DNA from: Sternotherus odoratus
Lineage: Eukaryota > Chordata > Testudines > Kinosternidae
Direction of reading: 5' to 3'
Length of the DNA stretch: 64,000 bases
Assembly: GCA_032164245.1 (NCBI GenBank)
Contig: JAVMKO010000004.1
Coordinates: 33,519,626 to 33,583,625 of the forward strand
In this document: positions 42,417 to 56,503 of the stretch, in pieces
How positions within the stretch are numbered: position 1 is the stretch's first letter
Layout: every line of letters starts with the position of its first letter
Notes under the pieces: generated by a model
Told to the model about the DNA's origin: nothing
Databases searched by the model: none
The model's input: only the letters and a program-made list of their open reading frames with translations
Translations under genes and position numbers: made by a program

Positions 42417-44178
42417 GTGGGCGTGGCATTCCTGACACTTCTTTCTTGTCCGCTTGTGCTTCAAGATGCTTGTAAAGAGAGAGGGGGCGCAAGGCGTGTG
42501 TCAGTGAGAACCCCGACTCAAACACAGTGTAAACTACTGATACAGTGTTCTTTTCCACATCTGCACACACCCTGGCTATTTCGGTCCAAGACAGTTCGAG
42601 GTGCTCCTCAGAAACATCCACAAGGATATCCCCCTCCTCCCAAGCCACACTGGGTGAGAAAAGTACTGACCCCATTCTCCCCAAAAGCCACAATCTCCAA
42701 AGGAATGAACTGATGAAGGGCAGTAAGGAATGAATTGACAAGAAATCCTAAATCAATGTGACACGGTGTACTGCTTGGATTGACTTTGTCCAATTCCGCC
42801 ACAGGACACCCAATTTTGGAACTCACCAGCAACAGCATCTCCGGTCTCCAAAAGTTCAGCGGGTGAGTAGAAAGCTGGAGACTTGGCTGCAGAATTCCAA
42901 GCACCTTGGAACCGCTGATCGAAGGGCCAGAACTCTGGACACAGTCTCATGGGGGCACCATAAATAGTAGCTGATGAGACATGTACCCTGGTTACAGGGT
43001 GCTCACTCAGGGCAGCTGGCGGCACTTGGCCTAGTGCCAAGAGCCTGGAGGGCAAAGACCTGATCCCTGATTACGGGGCGGTCGCTCGCAGCAGGCTTCG
43101 AAGACAGCACAAGGCCAAGAGACCCTAACGGCCTCGGAGACGCAAACCCTGGTTACAGGGCGGTCAAGCTGCCCATGTTACTGAAATGAGGTTAATCCCC
43201 CAGATTTCAAAAGCCAGATGCAACCTGTACCCCGATTACAGGGTGGTCGCCGGCATTAGCCCAATAGCAGAGACCCTAACCTGAATTACAGGAAGGTCAA
43301 GCTGTCAAAGTAGCAAAGTCCCATTCTCGAGAGACTTGTGACATGTCCCCTGATTACAGGGTTGTCACCCTGCTGACTAGTGGGGCAGAGCACGGCGTAA
43401 AGCCAAATGAGCAAAGAGGGCAGAGACCCGGACCCTAGTTACAGGGCGGTCACATTGCTCAACTTACAAAGAACTCCATGCCCCTCCAAAGATAGGGGGA
43501 AGTGACTTGCACCCTGATTACAGGGCAGTCACCCTCACTAGCCAGCTAACAGAGACCCAAACGGCCTCGGAGACGCAACCCCTGGTGACAGGGAGGTCAA
43601 GCTGCCCATGTTACTGAAATGACGCCAATCCCCCAGATTTCAAAAGCCAGATGCAACACGTACCCTGATTACAGGGTGGTCGCTGGCATCAGCCAAAGAG
43701 CAGAGACCCTAACCTGAATTACAGGAAGGTCAAGCTGTCAAAGTACCAACAAGCTCGGGATGTCCCATTCTAGAGAGCCTTGTGACATGTACCCTGTTTA
43801 CAGGGTTGTCACGCTGACGAGTGGGGCAGAGCATGGCATAATGCCAGATGAGCAAGTGGGCAGAGACCCAGACCCTAGTTACAGGGTGGTCACCTTGCTC
43901 AGTTTAACAAAGAGCTCAATGCCCCTCCAAGGATAGGGGGAGGTGACTTGCACCCTGATTACAGGGCAGTCACTCACTCGAGCCAGCCAGCGGAGCAGTG
44001 TGTCAAAAGGACACAATGGCACAGACCGGGACCCAGCTTACAGGGCGGTCATGCCCCTCATGGTATTCAAAGGCTCCAGATTCCCATACAGTCTAATAAG
44101 ATGACCTGAGGCCTGATTACAGGGAGGTTACTGTGCCGAGAGTCCCTTTCTTTTTTCCTCCATCTTCCTTTCTCTTCT
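42417..44178 (+). repeat. Satellite unit U6 (1762 bp, type B)
   Basis: Type B, head GCCGAGAG. Practically the same as U5 and U7 over the stretches compared, indicating a recent local multiplication. Confidence 0.95.
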
Positions 44179-45940
44179 GTGGGCGTGGCATTCCTGACAC
44201 TTCTTTCTTGTCCGCTTGTGCTTCAAGATGCTTGTAAAGAGAGAGGGGGCGCAAGGCGTGTGTCAGTGAGAACCCCGACTCAAACACAGTGTAAACTACT
44301 GATACAGTGTTCTTTTCCACATCTGCACACACCCTGGCTATTTCGGTCCAAGACAGTTCGAGGTGCTCCTCAGAAACATCCACAAGGATATCCCCCTCCT
44401 CCCAAGCCACACTGGGTGAGAAAAGTACTGACCCCATTCTCCCCAAAAGCCACAATCTCCAAAGGAATGAACTGATGAAGGGCAGTAAGGAATGAATTGA
44501 CAAGAAATCCTAAATCAATGTGACACGGTGTACTGCTTGGATTGACTTTGTCCAATTCCGCCACAGGACACCCAATTTTGGAACTCACCAGCAACAGCAT
44601 CTCCGGTCTCCAAAAGTTCAGCGGGTGAGTAGAAAGCTGGAGACTTGGCTGCAGAATTCCAAGCACCTTGGAACCGCTGATCGAAGGGCCAGAACTCTGG
44701 ACACAGTCTCATGGGGGCACCATAAATAGTAGCTGATGAGACATGTACCCTGGTTACAGGGTGCTCACTCAGGGCAGCTGGCGGCACTTGGCCTAGTGCC
44801 AAGAGCCTGGAGGGCAAAGACCTGATCCCTGATTACGGGGCGGTCGCTCGCAGCAGGCTTCGAAGACAGCACAAGGCCAAGAGACCCTAACGGCCTCGGA
44901 GACGCAAACCCTGGTTACAGGGCGGTCAAGCTGCCCATGTTACTGAAATGAGGTTAATCCCCCAGATTTCAAAAGCCAGATGCAACCTGTACCCCGATTA
45001 CAGGGTGGTCGCCGGCATTAGCCCAATAGCAGAGACCCTAACCTGAATTACAGGAAGGTCAAGCTGTCAAAGTAGCAAAGTCCCATTCTCGAGAGACTTG
45101 TGACATGTCCCCTGATTACAGGGTTGTCACCCTGCTGACTAGTGGGGCAGAGCACGGCGTAAAGCCAAATGAGCAAAGAGGGCAGAGACCCGGACCCTAG
45201 TTACAGGGCGGTCACATTGCTCAACTTACAAAGAACTCCATGCCCCTCCAAAGATAGGGGGAAGTGACTTGCACCCTGATTACAGGGCAGTCACCCTCAC
45301 TAGCCAGCTAACAGAGACCCAAACGGCCTCGGAGACGCAACCCCTGGTGACAGGGAGGTCAAGCTGCCCATGTTACTGAAATGACGCCAATCCCCCAGAT
45401 TTCAAAAGCCAGATGCAACACGTACCCTGATTACAGGGTGGTCGCTGGCATCAGCCAAAGAGCAGAGACCCTAACCTGAATTACAGGAAGGTCAAGCTGT
45501 CAAAGTACCAACAAGCTCGGGATGTCCCATTCTAGAGAGCCTTGTGACATGTACCCTGTTTACAGGGTTGTCACGCTGACGAGTGGGGCAGAGCATGGCA
45601 TAATGCCAGATGAGCAAGTGGGCAGAGACCCAGACCCTAGTTACAGGGTGGTCACCTTGCTCAGTTTAACAAAGAGCTCAATGCCCCTCCAAGGATAGGG
45701 GGAGGTGACTTGCACCCTGATTACAGGGCAGTCACTCACTCGAGCCAGCCAGCGGAGCAGTGTGTCAAAAGGACACAATGGCACAGACCGGGACCCAGCT
45801 TACAGGGCGGTCATGCCCCTCATGGTATTCAAAGGCTCCAGATTCCCATACAGTCTAATAAGATGACCTGAGGCCTGATTACAGGGAGGTTACTGTGCCC
45901 AGAGTCCCTTTCCTTTTTCCTCCATCTTCCTTTCTCTTCT
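44179..45940 (+). repeat. Satellite unit U7 (1762 bp, type B)
   Basis: Type B, head GCCGAGAG. Third of a run of near-identical B units. Confidence 0.95.
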
Positions 45941-47693
45941 GTGGGCGTGGCATTCCTGACACTTCTTTCTTGTCCGCTTGTGCTTCAAGATGCTTGTAAA
46001 GAGAGAGGGGGCGCAAGGCGTGTGTCAGTGAGAACCCCGACTCAAACACAGTGTAAACTACTGATACAGTGTTCTTTTCCACATCTGCACACACCCTGGC
46101 TATTTCGGTCCAAGACAGTTCGAGGTGCTCCTCAGAAACATCCACAAGGATATCCCCCTCCTCCCAAGCCACACTGGGTGAGAAAAGTACTGACCCCATT
46201 CTCCCCAAAAGCCACAATCTCCAAAGGAATGAACTGATGAAGGGCACTAAGACAAGAAATCCTAAATCAATGTGACACGGTGTACTGCCTGGATTGACTT
46301 TGTCCAAAACCGCCACAGGACACCCCCTTTTGGAACTCACCAGCAACAGCATCTCCGGTCTCCAAAAGTTCAGCGGGTGAGTAGAAAGCTGGAGACTTGG
46401 CTGCAGAATTCCAAGCACCTTGGAACCGCTGATCGAAGGGCCAGAACTCTGGACACAGTCTCATGGGGGGCACCATAAATAGTAGCTGATGAGACATGTA
46501 CCCTGGTTACAGGGTGCTCACTCAGGGCAGCTGGCGGCACTTGGCCTAGTGCCAAGAGCCTGGAGGGCAAAGACCTGATCCCTGATTACGGGGCGGTCGC
46601 TCGCAGCAGGCTTCGAAGACAGCACAAGGCCAAGAGACCCTAACGGCCTCGGAGACGCAAACCCTGGTTACAGGGCGGTCAAGCTGCCCATGTTACTGAA
46701 ATGAGGTTAATCCCCCAGATTTCAAAAGCCAGATGCAACCTGTACCCCGATTACAGGGTGGTCGCCGGCATTAGCCCAATAGCAGAGACCCTAACCTGAA
46801 TTACAGGAAGGTCAAGCTGTCAAAGTAGCAAAGTCCCACTCTCGAGAGACTTGTGACATGTCCCCTGATTACAGGGTTGTCACCCTGCTGACTAGTGGGG
46901 CAGAGCACGGCGTAAAGCCAAATGAGCAAAGAGGGCAGAGACCCGGACCCTAGTTACAGGGCGGTCACATTGCTCAACTTACAAAGAACTCCATGCCCCT
47001 CCAAAGATAGGGGGAAGTGACTTGCACCCTGATTACAGGGCAGTCACCCTCACTAGCCAGCTAACAGAGACCCAAACGGCCTCGGAGACGCAACCCCTGG
47101 TGACAGGGAGGTCAAGCTGCCCATGTTACTGAAATGACGCCAATCCCCCAGATTTCAAAAGCCAGATGCAACCCGTACCCCGATTACAGGGTGGTCGCTG
47201 GCATCAGCCAAAAGGCAGAGACCCTAACCTGAATTACAGGAAGGTCAAGCTGTCAAAGTACCAACAAGCTCGGGATGTCCCATTCTAGAGAGCCTTGTGA
47301 CATGTATCCTGTTTACAGGGTTGTCACGCTGACGAGTGGGGCAGAGCATGGCATAATGCCAGATGAGCAAGTGGGCAGAGACCCAGACCCTAGTTACAGG
47401 GTGGTCACCTTGCTCAGTTTAACAAAGAGCTCAATGCCCCTCCAAGGATAGGGGGAGGTGACTTGCACCCTGATTACAGGGCAGTCACTCACTCGAGCCA
47501 GCCAGCGGAGCAGTGTGTCAAAAGGACACAATGGCACAGACCGGGACCCAGCTTAGAGGGCGGTCATGCCCCTCATGGTATTCAAAGGCTCCAGATTCCC
47601 ATACAGTCTAATAAGATGACCTGAGGCCTGATTACAGGGAGGTTACTGTGCCGAGAGTCCCTTTCTTTTTTCCTCCATCTTCCTTTCTCTTCG
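45941..47693 (+). repeat. Satellite unit U8 (1753 bp, type A, deletion)
   Basis: Type A with deletion. Combines GGGCACTAAGAC (as U3) with CATGTATCCTG and ACCCGTACCCCG (as U4), and CAGCTTAGAGGG. Its left part looks like U3 and its right part like U4. Confidence 0.95.
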
Positions 47694-49455
47694 GTGGGCG
47701 TGGCATTCCTGACACTTCTTTCTTGTCCGCTTGTGCTTCAAGATGCTTGTAAAGAGAGAGGGGGCGCAAGGCGTGTGTCAGTGAGAACCCCGACTCAAAC
47801 ACAGTGTAAACTACTGATACAGTGTTCTTTTCCACATCTGCACACACCCTGGCTATTTCGGTCCAAGACAGTTCGAGGTGCTCCTCAGAAACATCCACAA
47901 GGATATCCCCCTCCTCCCAAGCCACACTGGGTGAGAAAAGTACTGACCCCATTCTCCCCAAAAGCCACAATCTCCAAAGGAATGAACTGATGAAGGGCAG
48001 TAAGGAATGAATTGACAAGAAATCCTAAATCAATGTGACACGGTGTACTGCTTGGATTGACTTTGTCCAATTCCGCCACAGGACACCCAATTTTGGAACT
48101 CACCAGCAACAGCATCTCCGGTCTCCAAAAGTTCAGCGGGTGAGTAGAAAGCTGGAGACTTGGCTGCAGAATTCCAAGCACCTTGGAACCGCTGATCGAA
48201 GGGCCAGAACTCTGGACACAGTCTCATGGGGGCACCATAAATAGTAGCTGATGAGACATGTACCCTGGTTACAGGGTGCTCACTCAGGGCAGCTGGCGGC
48301 ACTTGGCCTAGTGCCAAGAGCCTGGAGGGCAAAGACCTGATCCCTGATTACGGGGCGGTCGCTCGCAGCAGGCTTCGAAGACAGCACAAGGCCAAGAGAC
48401 CCTAACGGCCTCGGAGACGCAAACCCTGGTTACAGGGCGGTCAAGCTGCCCATGTTACTGAAATGAGGTTAATCCCCCAGATTTCAAAAGCCAGATGCAA
48501 CCTGTACCCCGATTACAGGGTGGTCGCCGGCATTAGCCCAATAGCAGAGACCCTAACCTGAATTACAGGAAGGTCAAGCTGTCAAAGTAGCAAAGTCCCA
48601 TTCTCGAGAGACTTGTGACATGTCCCCTGATTACAGGGTTGTCACCCTGCTGACTAGTGGGGCAGAGCACGGCGTAAAGCCAAATGAGCAAAGAGGGCAG
48701 AGACCCGGACCCTAGTTACAGGGCGGTCACATTGCTCAACTTACAAAGAACTCCATGCCCCTCCAAAGATAGGGGGAAGTGACTTGCACCCTGATTACAG
48801 GGCAGTCACCCTCACTAGCCAGCTAACAGAGACCCAAACGACCTCGGAGACGCAACCCCTGGTGACAGGGAGGTCAAGCTGCCCATGTTACTGAAATGAC
48901 GCCAATCCCCCAGATTTCAAAAGCCAGATGCAACACGTACCCTGATTACAGGGTGGTCGCTGGCATCAGCCAAAGAGCAGAGACCCTAACCTGAATTACA
49001 GGAAGGTCAAGCTGTCAAAGTACCAACAAGCTCGGGATGTCCCATTCTAGAGAGCCTTGTGACATGTACCCTGTTTACAGGGTTGTCACGCTGACGAGTG
49101 GGGCAGAGCATGGCATAATGCCAGATGAGCAAGTGGGCAGAGACCCAGACCCTAGTTACAGGGTGGTCACCTTGCTCAGTTTAACAAAGAGCTCAATGCC
49201 CCTCCAAGGATAGGGGGAGGTGACTTGCACCCTGATTACAGGGCAGTCACTCACTCGAGCCAGCCAGCGGAGCAGTGTGTCAAAAGGACACAATGGCACA
49301 GACCGGGACCCAGCTTACAGGGCGGTCATGCCCCTCATGGTATTCAAAGGCTCCAGATTCCCATACAGTCTAATAAGATGACCTGAGGCCTGATTACAGG
49401 GAGGTTACTGTGCCCAGAGTCCCTTTCCTTTTTCCTCCATCTTCCTTTCTCTTCT
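47694..49455 (+). repeat. Satellite unit U9 (1762 bp, type B)
   Basis: Type B, head GCCGAGAG. Private changes are TCTTCGGTGGGCG at the marker and AACGACCTCGG in the second block. Confidence 0.95.
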
Positions 49456-51217
49456 GTGGGCGTGGCATTCCTGACACTTCTTTCTTGTCCGCTTGTGCTT
49501 CAAGATGCTTGTAAAGAGAGAGGGGGCGCAAGGCGTGTGTCAGTGAGAACCCCGACTCAAACACAGTGTAAACTACTGATACAGTGTTCTTTTCCACATC
49601 TGCACACACCCTGGCTATTTCGGTCCAAGACAGTTCGAGGTGCTCCTCAGAAACATCCACAAGGATATCCCCCTCCTCCCAAGCCACACTGGGTGAGAAA
49701 AGTACTGACCCCATTCTCCCCAAAAGCCACAATCTCCAAAGGAATGAAATGATGAAGGGCAGTAAGGAATGAATTGACAAGAAATCCTAAATCAATGTGA
49801 CACGGTGTACTGCCTGGATTGACTTTGTCCAATTCCGCCACAGGACACCCAATTTTGGAACTCACCAGCAACAGCATCTCCGGTCTCCAAAAGTTCAGCG
49901 GGTGAGTAGAAAGCTGGAGACTTGGCTGCAGAATTCCAAGCACCTTGGAACCGCTGATCGAAGGGCCAGAACTCTGGACACAGTCTCATGGGGGCACCAT
50001 AAATAGTAGCTGATGAGACATGTACCCTGGTTACAGGGTGCTCACTCAGGGCAGCTGGCGGCACTTGGCCTAGTGCCAAGAGCCTGGAGGGCAAAGACCT
50101 GATCCCTGATTACGGGGCGGTCGCTCGCAGCAGGCTTCGAAGACAGCACAAGGCCAAGAGACCCTAACGGCCTCGGAGACGCAAACCCTGGTTACAGGGC
50201 GGTCAAGCTGCCCATGTTACTGAAATGAGGTTAATCCCCCAGATTTCAAAAGCCAGATGCAACCTGTACCCCGATTACAGGGTGGTCGCCGGCATTAGCC
50301 CAATAGCAGAGACCCTAACCTGAATTACAGGAAGGTCAAGCTGTCAAAGTAGCAAAGTCCCACTCTCGAGAGACTTGTGACATGTCCCCTGATTACAGGG
50401 TTGTCACCCTGCTGACTAGTGGGGCAGAGCACGGCGTAAAGCCAAATGAGCAAAGAGGGCAGAGACCCGGACCCTAGTTACAGGGCGGTCACATTGCTCA
50501 ACTTACAAAGAACTCCATGCCCCTCCAAAGATAGGGGGAAGTGACTTGCACCCTGATTACAGGGCAGTCACCCTCACTAGCCAGCTAACAGAGACCCAAA
50601 CGGCCTCGGAGACGCAACCCCTGGTGACAGGGAGGTCAAGCTGCCCATGTTACTGAAATGACGCCAATCCCCCAGATTTCAAAAGCCAGATGCAACACGT
50701 ACCCTGATTACAGGGTGGTCGCTGGCATCAGCCAAAGAGCAGAGACCCTAACCTGAATTACAGGAAGGTCAAGCTGTCAAAGTACCAACAAGCTCGGGAT
50801 GTCCCATTCTAGAGAGCCTTGTGACATGTACCCTGTTTACAGGGTTGTCACGCTGACGAGTGGGGCAGAGCATGGCATAATGCCAGATGAGCAAGTGGGC
50901 AGAGACCCAGACCCTAGTTACAGGGTGGTCACCTTGCTCAGTTTAACAAAGAGCTCAATGCCCCTCCAAAGATAGGGGGAGGTGACTTGCACCCTGATTA
51001 CAGGGCAGTCACTCACTCGAGCCAGCCAGTGGAGCAGTGTGTCAAAAGGACACAATGGCACAGACCGGGACCCAGCTTACAGGGCGGTCATGCCCCTCAT
51101 GGTATTCAAAGGCTCCAGATTCCCATACAGTCTAATAAGATGACCTGAGGCCTGATTACAGGGAGGTTACTGTGCCGAGAGTCCCTTTCTTTTTTCCTCC
51201 ATCTTCCTTTCTCTTCT
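49456..51217 (+). repeat. Satellite unit U10 (1762 bp, A/B mosaic)
   Basis: Head GCCCAGAG and AAATGATG as in A units, then TGCCTGGATTG (A-like) joined to CCAATTCCGCC and five Gs (B). A crossover or conversion edge lies between those words, ~49815-49830. Confidence 0.95.
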
Positions 51218-52979
51218 GTGGGCGTGGCATTCCTGACACTTCTTTCTTGTCCGCTTGTGCTTCAAGATGCTTGTAAAGAGAGAGGGGGCGCAAGGCGTGT
51301 GTCAGTGAGAACCCCGACTCAAACACAGTGTAAACTACTGATACAGTGTTCTTTTCCACATCTGCACACACCCTGGCTATTTCGGTCCAAGACAGTTCGA
51401 GGTGCTCCTCAGAAACATCCACAAGGATATCCCCCTCCTCCCAAGCCACACTGGGTGAGAAAAGTACTGACCCCATTCTCCCCAAAAGCCACAATCTCCA
51501 AAGGAATGAACTGATGAAGGGCAGTAAGGAATGAATTGACAAGAAATCCTAAATCAATGTGACACGGTGTACTGCTTGGATTGACTTTGTCCAATTCCGC
51601 CACAGGACACCCAATTTTGGAACTCACCAGCAACAGCATCTCCGGTCTCCAAAAGTTCAGCGGGTGAGTAGAAAGCTGGAGACTTGGCTGCAGAATTCCA
51701 AGCACCTTGGAACCGCTGATCGAAGGGCCAGAACTCTGGACACAGTCTCATGGGGGCACCATAAATAGTAGCTGATGAGACATGTACCCTGGTTACAGGG
51801 TGCTCACTCAGGGCAGCTGGCGGCACTTGGCCTAGTGCCAAGAGCCTGGAGGGCAAAGACCTGATCCCTGATTACGGGGCGGTCGCTCGCAGCAGGCTTC
51901 GAAGACAGCACAAGGCCAAGAGACCCTAACGGCCTCGGAGACGCAAACCCTGGTTACAGGGCGGTCAAGCTGCCCATGTTACTGAAATGAGGTTAATCCC
52001 CCAGATTTCAAAAGCCAGATGCAACCTGTACCCCGATTACAGGGTGGTCGCCGGCATTAGCCCAATAGCAGAGACCCTAACCTGAATTACAGGAAGGTCA
52101 AGCTGTCAAAGTAGCAAAGTCCCATTCTCGAGAGACTTGTGACATGTCCCCTGATTACAGGGTTGTCACCCTGCTGACTAGTGGGGCAGAGCACGGCGTA
52201 AAGCCAAATGAGCAAAGAGGGCAGAGACCCGGACCCTAGTTACAGGGCGGTCACATTGCTCAACTTACAAAGAACTCCATGCCCCTCCAAAGATAGGGGG
52301 AAGTGACTTGCACCCTGATTACAGGGCAGTCACCCTCACTAGCCAGCTAACAGAGACCCAAACGGCCTCGGAGACGCAACCCCTGGTGACAGGGAGGTCA
52401 AGCTGCCCATGTTACTGAAATGACGCCAATCCCCCAGATTTCAAAAGCCAGATGCAACACGTACCCTGATTACAGGGTGGTCGCTGGCATCAGCCAAAGA
52501 GCAGAGACCCTAACCTGAATTACAGGAAGGTCAAGCTGTCAAAGTACCAACAAGCTCGGGATGTCCCATTCTAGAGAGCCTTGTGACATGTACCCTGTTT
52601 ACAGGGTTGTCACGCTGACGAGTGGGGCAGAGCATGGCATAATGCCAGATGAGCAAGTGGGCAGAGACCCAGACCCTAGTTACAGGGTGGTCACCTTGCT
52701 CAGTTTAACAAAGAGCTCAATGCCCCTCCAAGGATAGGGGGAGGTGACTTGCACCCTGATTACAGGGCAGTCACTCACTCGAGCCAGCCAGCGGAGCAGT
52801 GTGTCAAAAGGACACAATGGCACAGACCGGGACCCAGCTTACAGGGCGGTCATGCCCCTCATGGTATTCAAAGGCTCCAGATTCCCATACAGTCTAATAA
52901 GATGACCTGAGGCCTGATTACAGGGAGGTTACTGTGCCCAGAGTCCCTTTCCTTTTTCCTCCATCTTCCTTTCTCTTCT
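51218..52979 (+). repeat. Satellite unit U11 (1762 bp, type B)
   Basis: Type B, head GCCGAGAG. Close match to U5-U7 and U9 over the words compared. Confidence 0.95.
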
Positions 52980-54741
52980 GTGGGCGTGGCATTCCTGACA
53001 CTTCTTTCTTGTCCGCTTGTGCTTCAAGATGCTTGTAAAGAGAGAGGGGGCGCAAGGCGTGTGTCAGTGAGAACCCCGACTCAAACACAGTGTAAACTAC
53101 TGATACAGTGTTCTTTTCCACATCTGCACACACCCTGGCTATTTCGGTCCAAGACAGTTCGAGGTGCTCCTCAGAAACATCCACAAGGATATCCCCCTCC
53201 TCCCAAGCCACACTGGGTGAGAAAAGTACTGACCCCATTCTCCCCAAAAGCCACAATCTCCAAAGGAATGAACTGATGAAGGGCAGTAAGGAATGAATTG
53301 ACAAGAAATCCTAAATCAATGTGACACGGTGTACTGCTTGGATTGACTTTGTCCAATTCCGCCACAGGACACCCAATTTTGGAACTCACCAGCAACAGCA
53401 TCTCCGGTCTCCAAAAGTTCAGCGGGTGAGTAGAAAGCTGGAGACTTGGCTGCAGAATTCCAAGCACCTTGGAACCGCTGATCGAAGGGCCAGAACTCTG
53501 GACACAGTCTCATGGGGGCACCATAAATAGTAGCTGATGAGACATGTACCCTGGTTACAGGGTGCTCACTCAGGGCAGCTGGCGGCACTTGGCCTAGTGC
53601 CAAGAGCCTGGAGGGCAAAGACCTGATCCCTGATTACGGGGCGGTCGCTCGCAGCAGGCTTCGAAGACAGCACAAGGCCAAGAGACCCTAACGGCCTTGG
53701 AGACGCAAACCCTGGTTACATGGCGGTCAAGCTGCCCATGTTACTGAAATGAGGTTAATCCCCCAGATTTCAAAAGCCAGATGCAACCTGTACCCCGATT
53801 ACAGGGTGGTCGCCGGCATTAGCCCAATAGCAGAGACCCTAACCTGAATTACAGGAAGGTCAAGCTGTCAAAGTAGCAAAGTCCCATTCTCGAGAGACTT
53901 GTGACATGTCCCCTGATTACAGGGTTGTCACCCTGCTGACTAGTGGGGCAGAGCACGGCGTAAAGCCAAATGAGCAAAGAGGGCAGAGACCCGGACCCTA
54001 GTTACAGGGCGGTCACATTGCTCAACTTACAAAGAACTCCATGCCCCTCCAAAGATAGGGGGAAGTGACTTGCACCCTGATTACAGGGCAGTCACCCTCA
54101 CTAGCCAGCTAACAGAGACCCAAACGGCCTCGGAGACGCAACCCCTGGTGACAGGGAGGTCAAGCTGCCCATGTTACTGAAATGACGCCAATCCCCCAGA
54201 TTTCAAAAGCCAGATGCAACACGTACCCTGATTACAGGGTGGTCGCTGGCATCAGCCAAAGAGCAGAGACCCTAACCTGAATTACAGGAAGGTCAAGCTG
54301 TCAAAGTACCAACAAGCTCGGGATGTCCCATTCTAGTGAGCCTTGTGACATGTACCCTGTTTACAGGGTTGTCACGCTGACGAGTGGGGCAGAGCATGGC
54401 ATAAGGCCAGATGAGCAAGTGGGCAGAGACCCAGACCCTAGTTACAGGGTGGTCACCTTGCTCAGTTTAACAAAGAGCTCAATGCCCCTCCAAGGATAGG
54501 GGGAGGTGACTTGCACCCTGATTACAGGGCAGTCACTCACTCGAGCCAGCCAGCGGAGCAGTGTGTCAAAAGGACACAATGGCACAGACCGGGACCCAGC
54601 TTAGAGGGCGGTCATGCCCCTCATGGTATTCAAAGGCTCCAGATTCCCATACAGTCTAATAAGATGACCTGAGGCCTGATTACAGGGAGGTTACTGTGCC
54701 CAGAGTCCCTTTCCTTTTCCCTCCATCTTCCTTTCTCTTCT
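52980..54741 (+). repeat. Satellite unit U12 (1762 bp, B body, C head)
   Basis: Head GCCCAGAG with type B body. Shares GGCCTTGGAGACG and TTACATGGCGG only with U15, and TTCTAGTGAGCC plus ATAAGGCCAG with U3. A clear mosaic. Confidence 0.95.
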
Positions 54742-56503
54742 GTGGGCGTGGCATTCCTGACACTTCTTTCTTGTCCGCTTGTGCTTCAAGATGCTTGTAA
54801 AGAGAGAGGGGGCGCAAGGCGTGTGTCAGTGAGAACCCCGACTCAAACACAGTGTAAACTACTGATACAGTGTTCTTTTCCACATCTGCACACACCCTGG
54901 CTATTTCGGTCCAAGACAGTTCGAGGTGCTCCTCAGAAACATCCACAAGGATATCCCCCTCCTCCCAAGCCACACTGGGTGAGAAAAGTACTGACCCCAT
55001 TCTCCCCAAAAGCCACAATCTCCAAAGGAATGAAATGATGAAGGGCAGTAAGGAATGAATTGACAAGAAATCCTAAATCAATGTGACACGGTGTACTGCT
55101 TGGATTGACTTTGTCCAATTCCGCCACAGGACACCCAATTTTGGAACTCACCAGCAACAGCATCTCCGGTCTCCAAAAGTTCAGCGGGTGAGTAGAAAGC
55201 TGGAGACTTGGCTGCAGAATTCCAAGCACCTTGGAACCGCTGATCGAAGGGCCAGAACTCTGGACACAGTCTCATGGGGGCACCATAAATAGTAGCTGAT
55301 GAGACATGTACCCTGGTTACAGGGTGCTCACTCAGGGCAGCTGGCGGCACTTGGCCTAGTGCCAAGAGCCTGGAGGGCAAAGACCTGATCCCTGATTACG
55401 GGGCGGTCGCTCGCAGCAGGCTTCGAAGACAGCACAAGGCCAAGAGACCCTAACGGCCTCGGAGACGCAAACCCTGGTTACAGGGCGGTCAAGCTGCCCA
55501 TGTTACTGAAATGAGGTTAATCCCCCAGATTTCAAAAGCCAGATGCAACCTGTACCCCGATTACAGGGTGGTCACCGGCATTAGCCCAATAGCAGAGACC
55601 CTAACCTGAATTACAGGAAGGTCAAGCTGTCAAAGTAGCAAAGTCCCACTCTCGAGAGACTTGTGACATGTCCCCTGATTACAGGGTTGTCACCCTGCTG
55701 ACTAGTGGGGCAGAGCACGGCGTAAAGCCAAATGAGCAAAGAGGGCAGAGACCCGGACCCTAGTTACAGGGCGGTCACATTGCTCAACTTACAAAGAACT
55801 CCATGCCCCTCCAAAGATAGGGGGAAGTGACTTGCACCCTGATTACAGGGCAGTCACCCTCACTAGCCAGCTAACAGAGACCCAAACGGCCTCGGAGACG
55901 CAACCCCTGGTGACAGGGAGGTCAAGCTGCCCATGTTACTGAAATGATGCCAATCCCCCAGATTTCAAAAGCCAGATGCAACCCGTACCCCGATTACAGG
56001 GTGGTCGCTGGCATCAGCCAAAGAGCAGAGACCCTAACCTGAATTACAGGAAGGTCAAGCTGTCAAAGTACCAACAAGCTCGGGATGTCCCATTCTAGTG
56101 AGCCTTGTGACATGTACCCTGTTTACAGGGTTGTCACGCTGACGAGTGGGGCAGAGCATGGCATAATGCCAGATGAGCAAGTGGGCAGAGACCCGGACCC
56201 TAGTTACAGGGTGGTCACCTTGCTCAGTTTAACAAAGAGCTCAATGCCCCTCCAAGGATAGGGGGAGGTGACTTGCACCCTGATTACAGGGCAGTCACTC
56301 ACTCGAGCCAGCCAGCGGAGCAGTGTGTCAAAAGGACACAATGGCACAGACCGGGACCCAGCTTACAGGGCGGTCATGCCCCTCATGGTATTCAAAGGCT
56401 CCAGATTCCCATACAGTCTAATAAGATGACCTGAGGCCTGATTACAGGGAGGTTACTGTGCCCAGAGTCCCTTTCCTTTTTCCTCCATCTTCCTTTCTCT
56501 TCT
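54742..56503 (+). repeat. Satellite unit U13 (1762 bp, B body, C head)
   Basis: Head with private TTCCTTTTCCCTCC, AAATGATG, type B body. Also GGTGGTCACCGGC and AAATGATGCCAATC private changes and ACCCGTACCCCG in block two. Confidence 0.95.
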
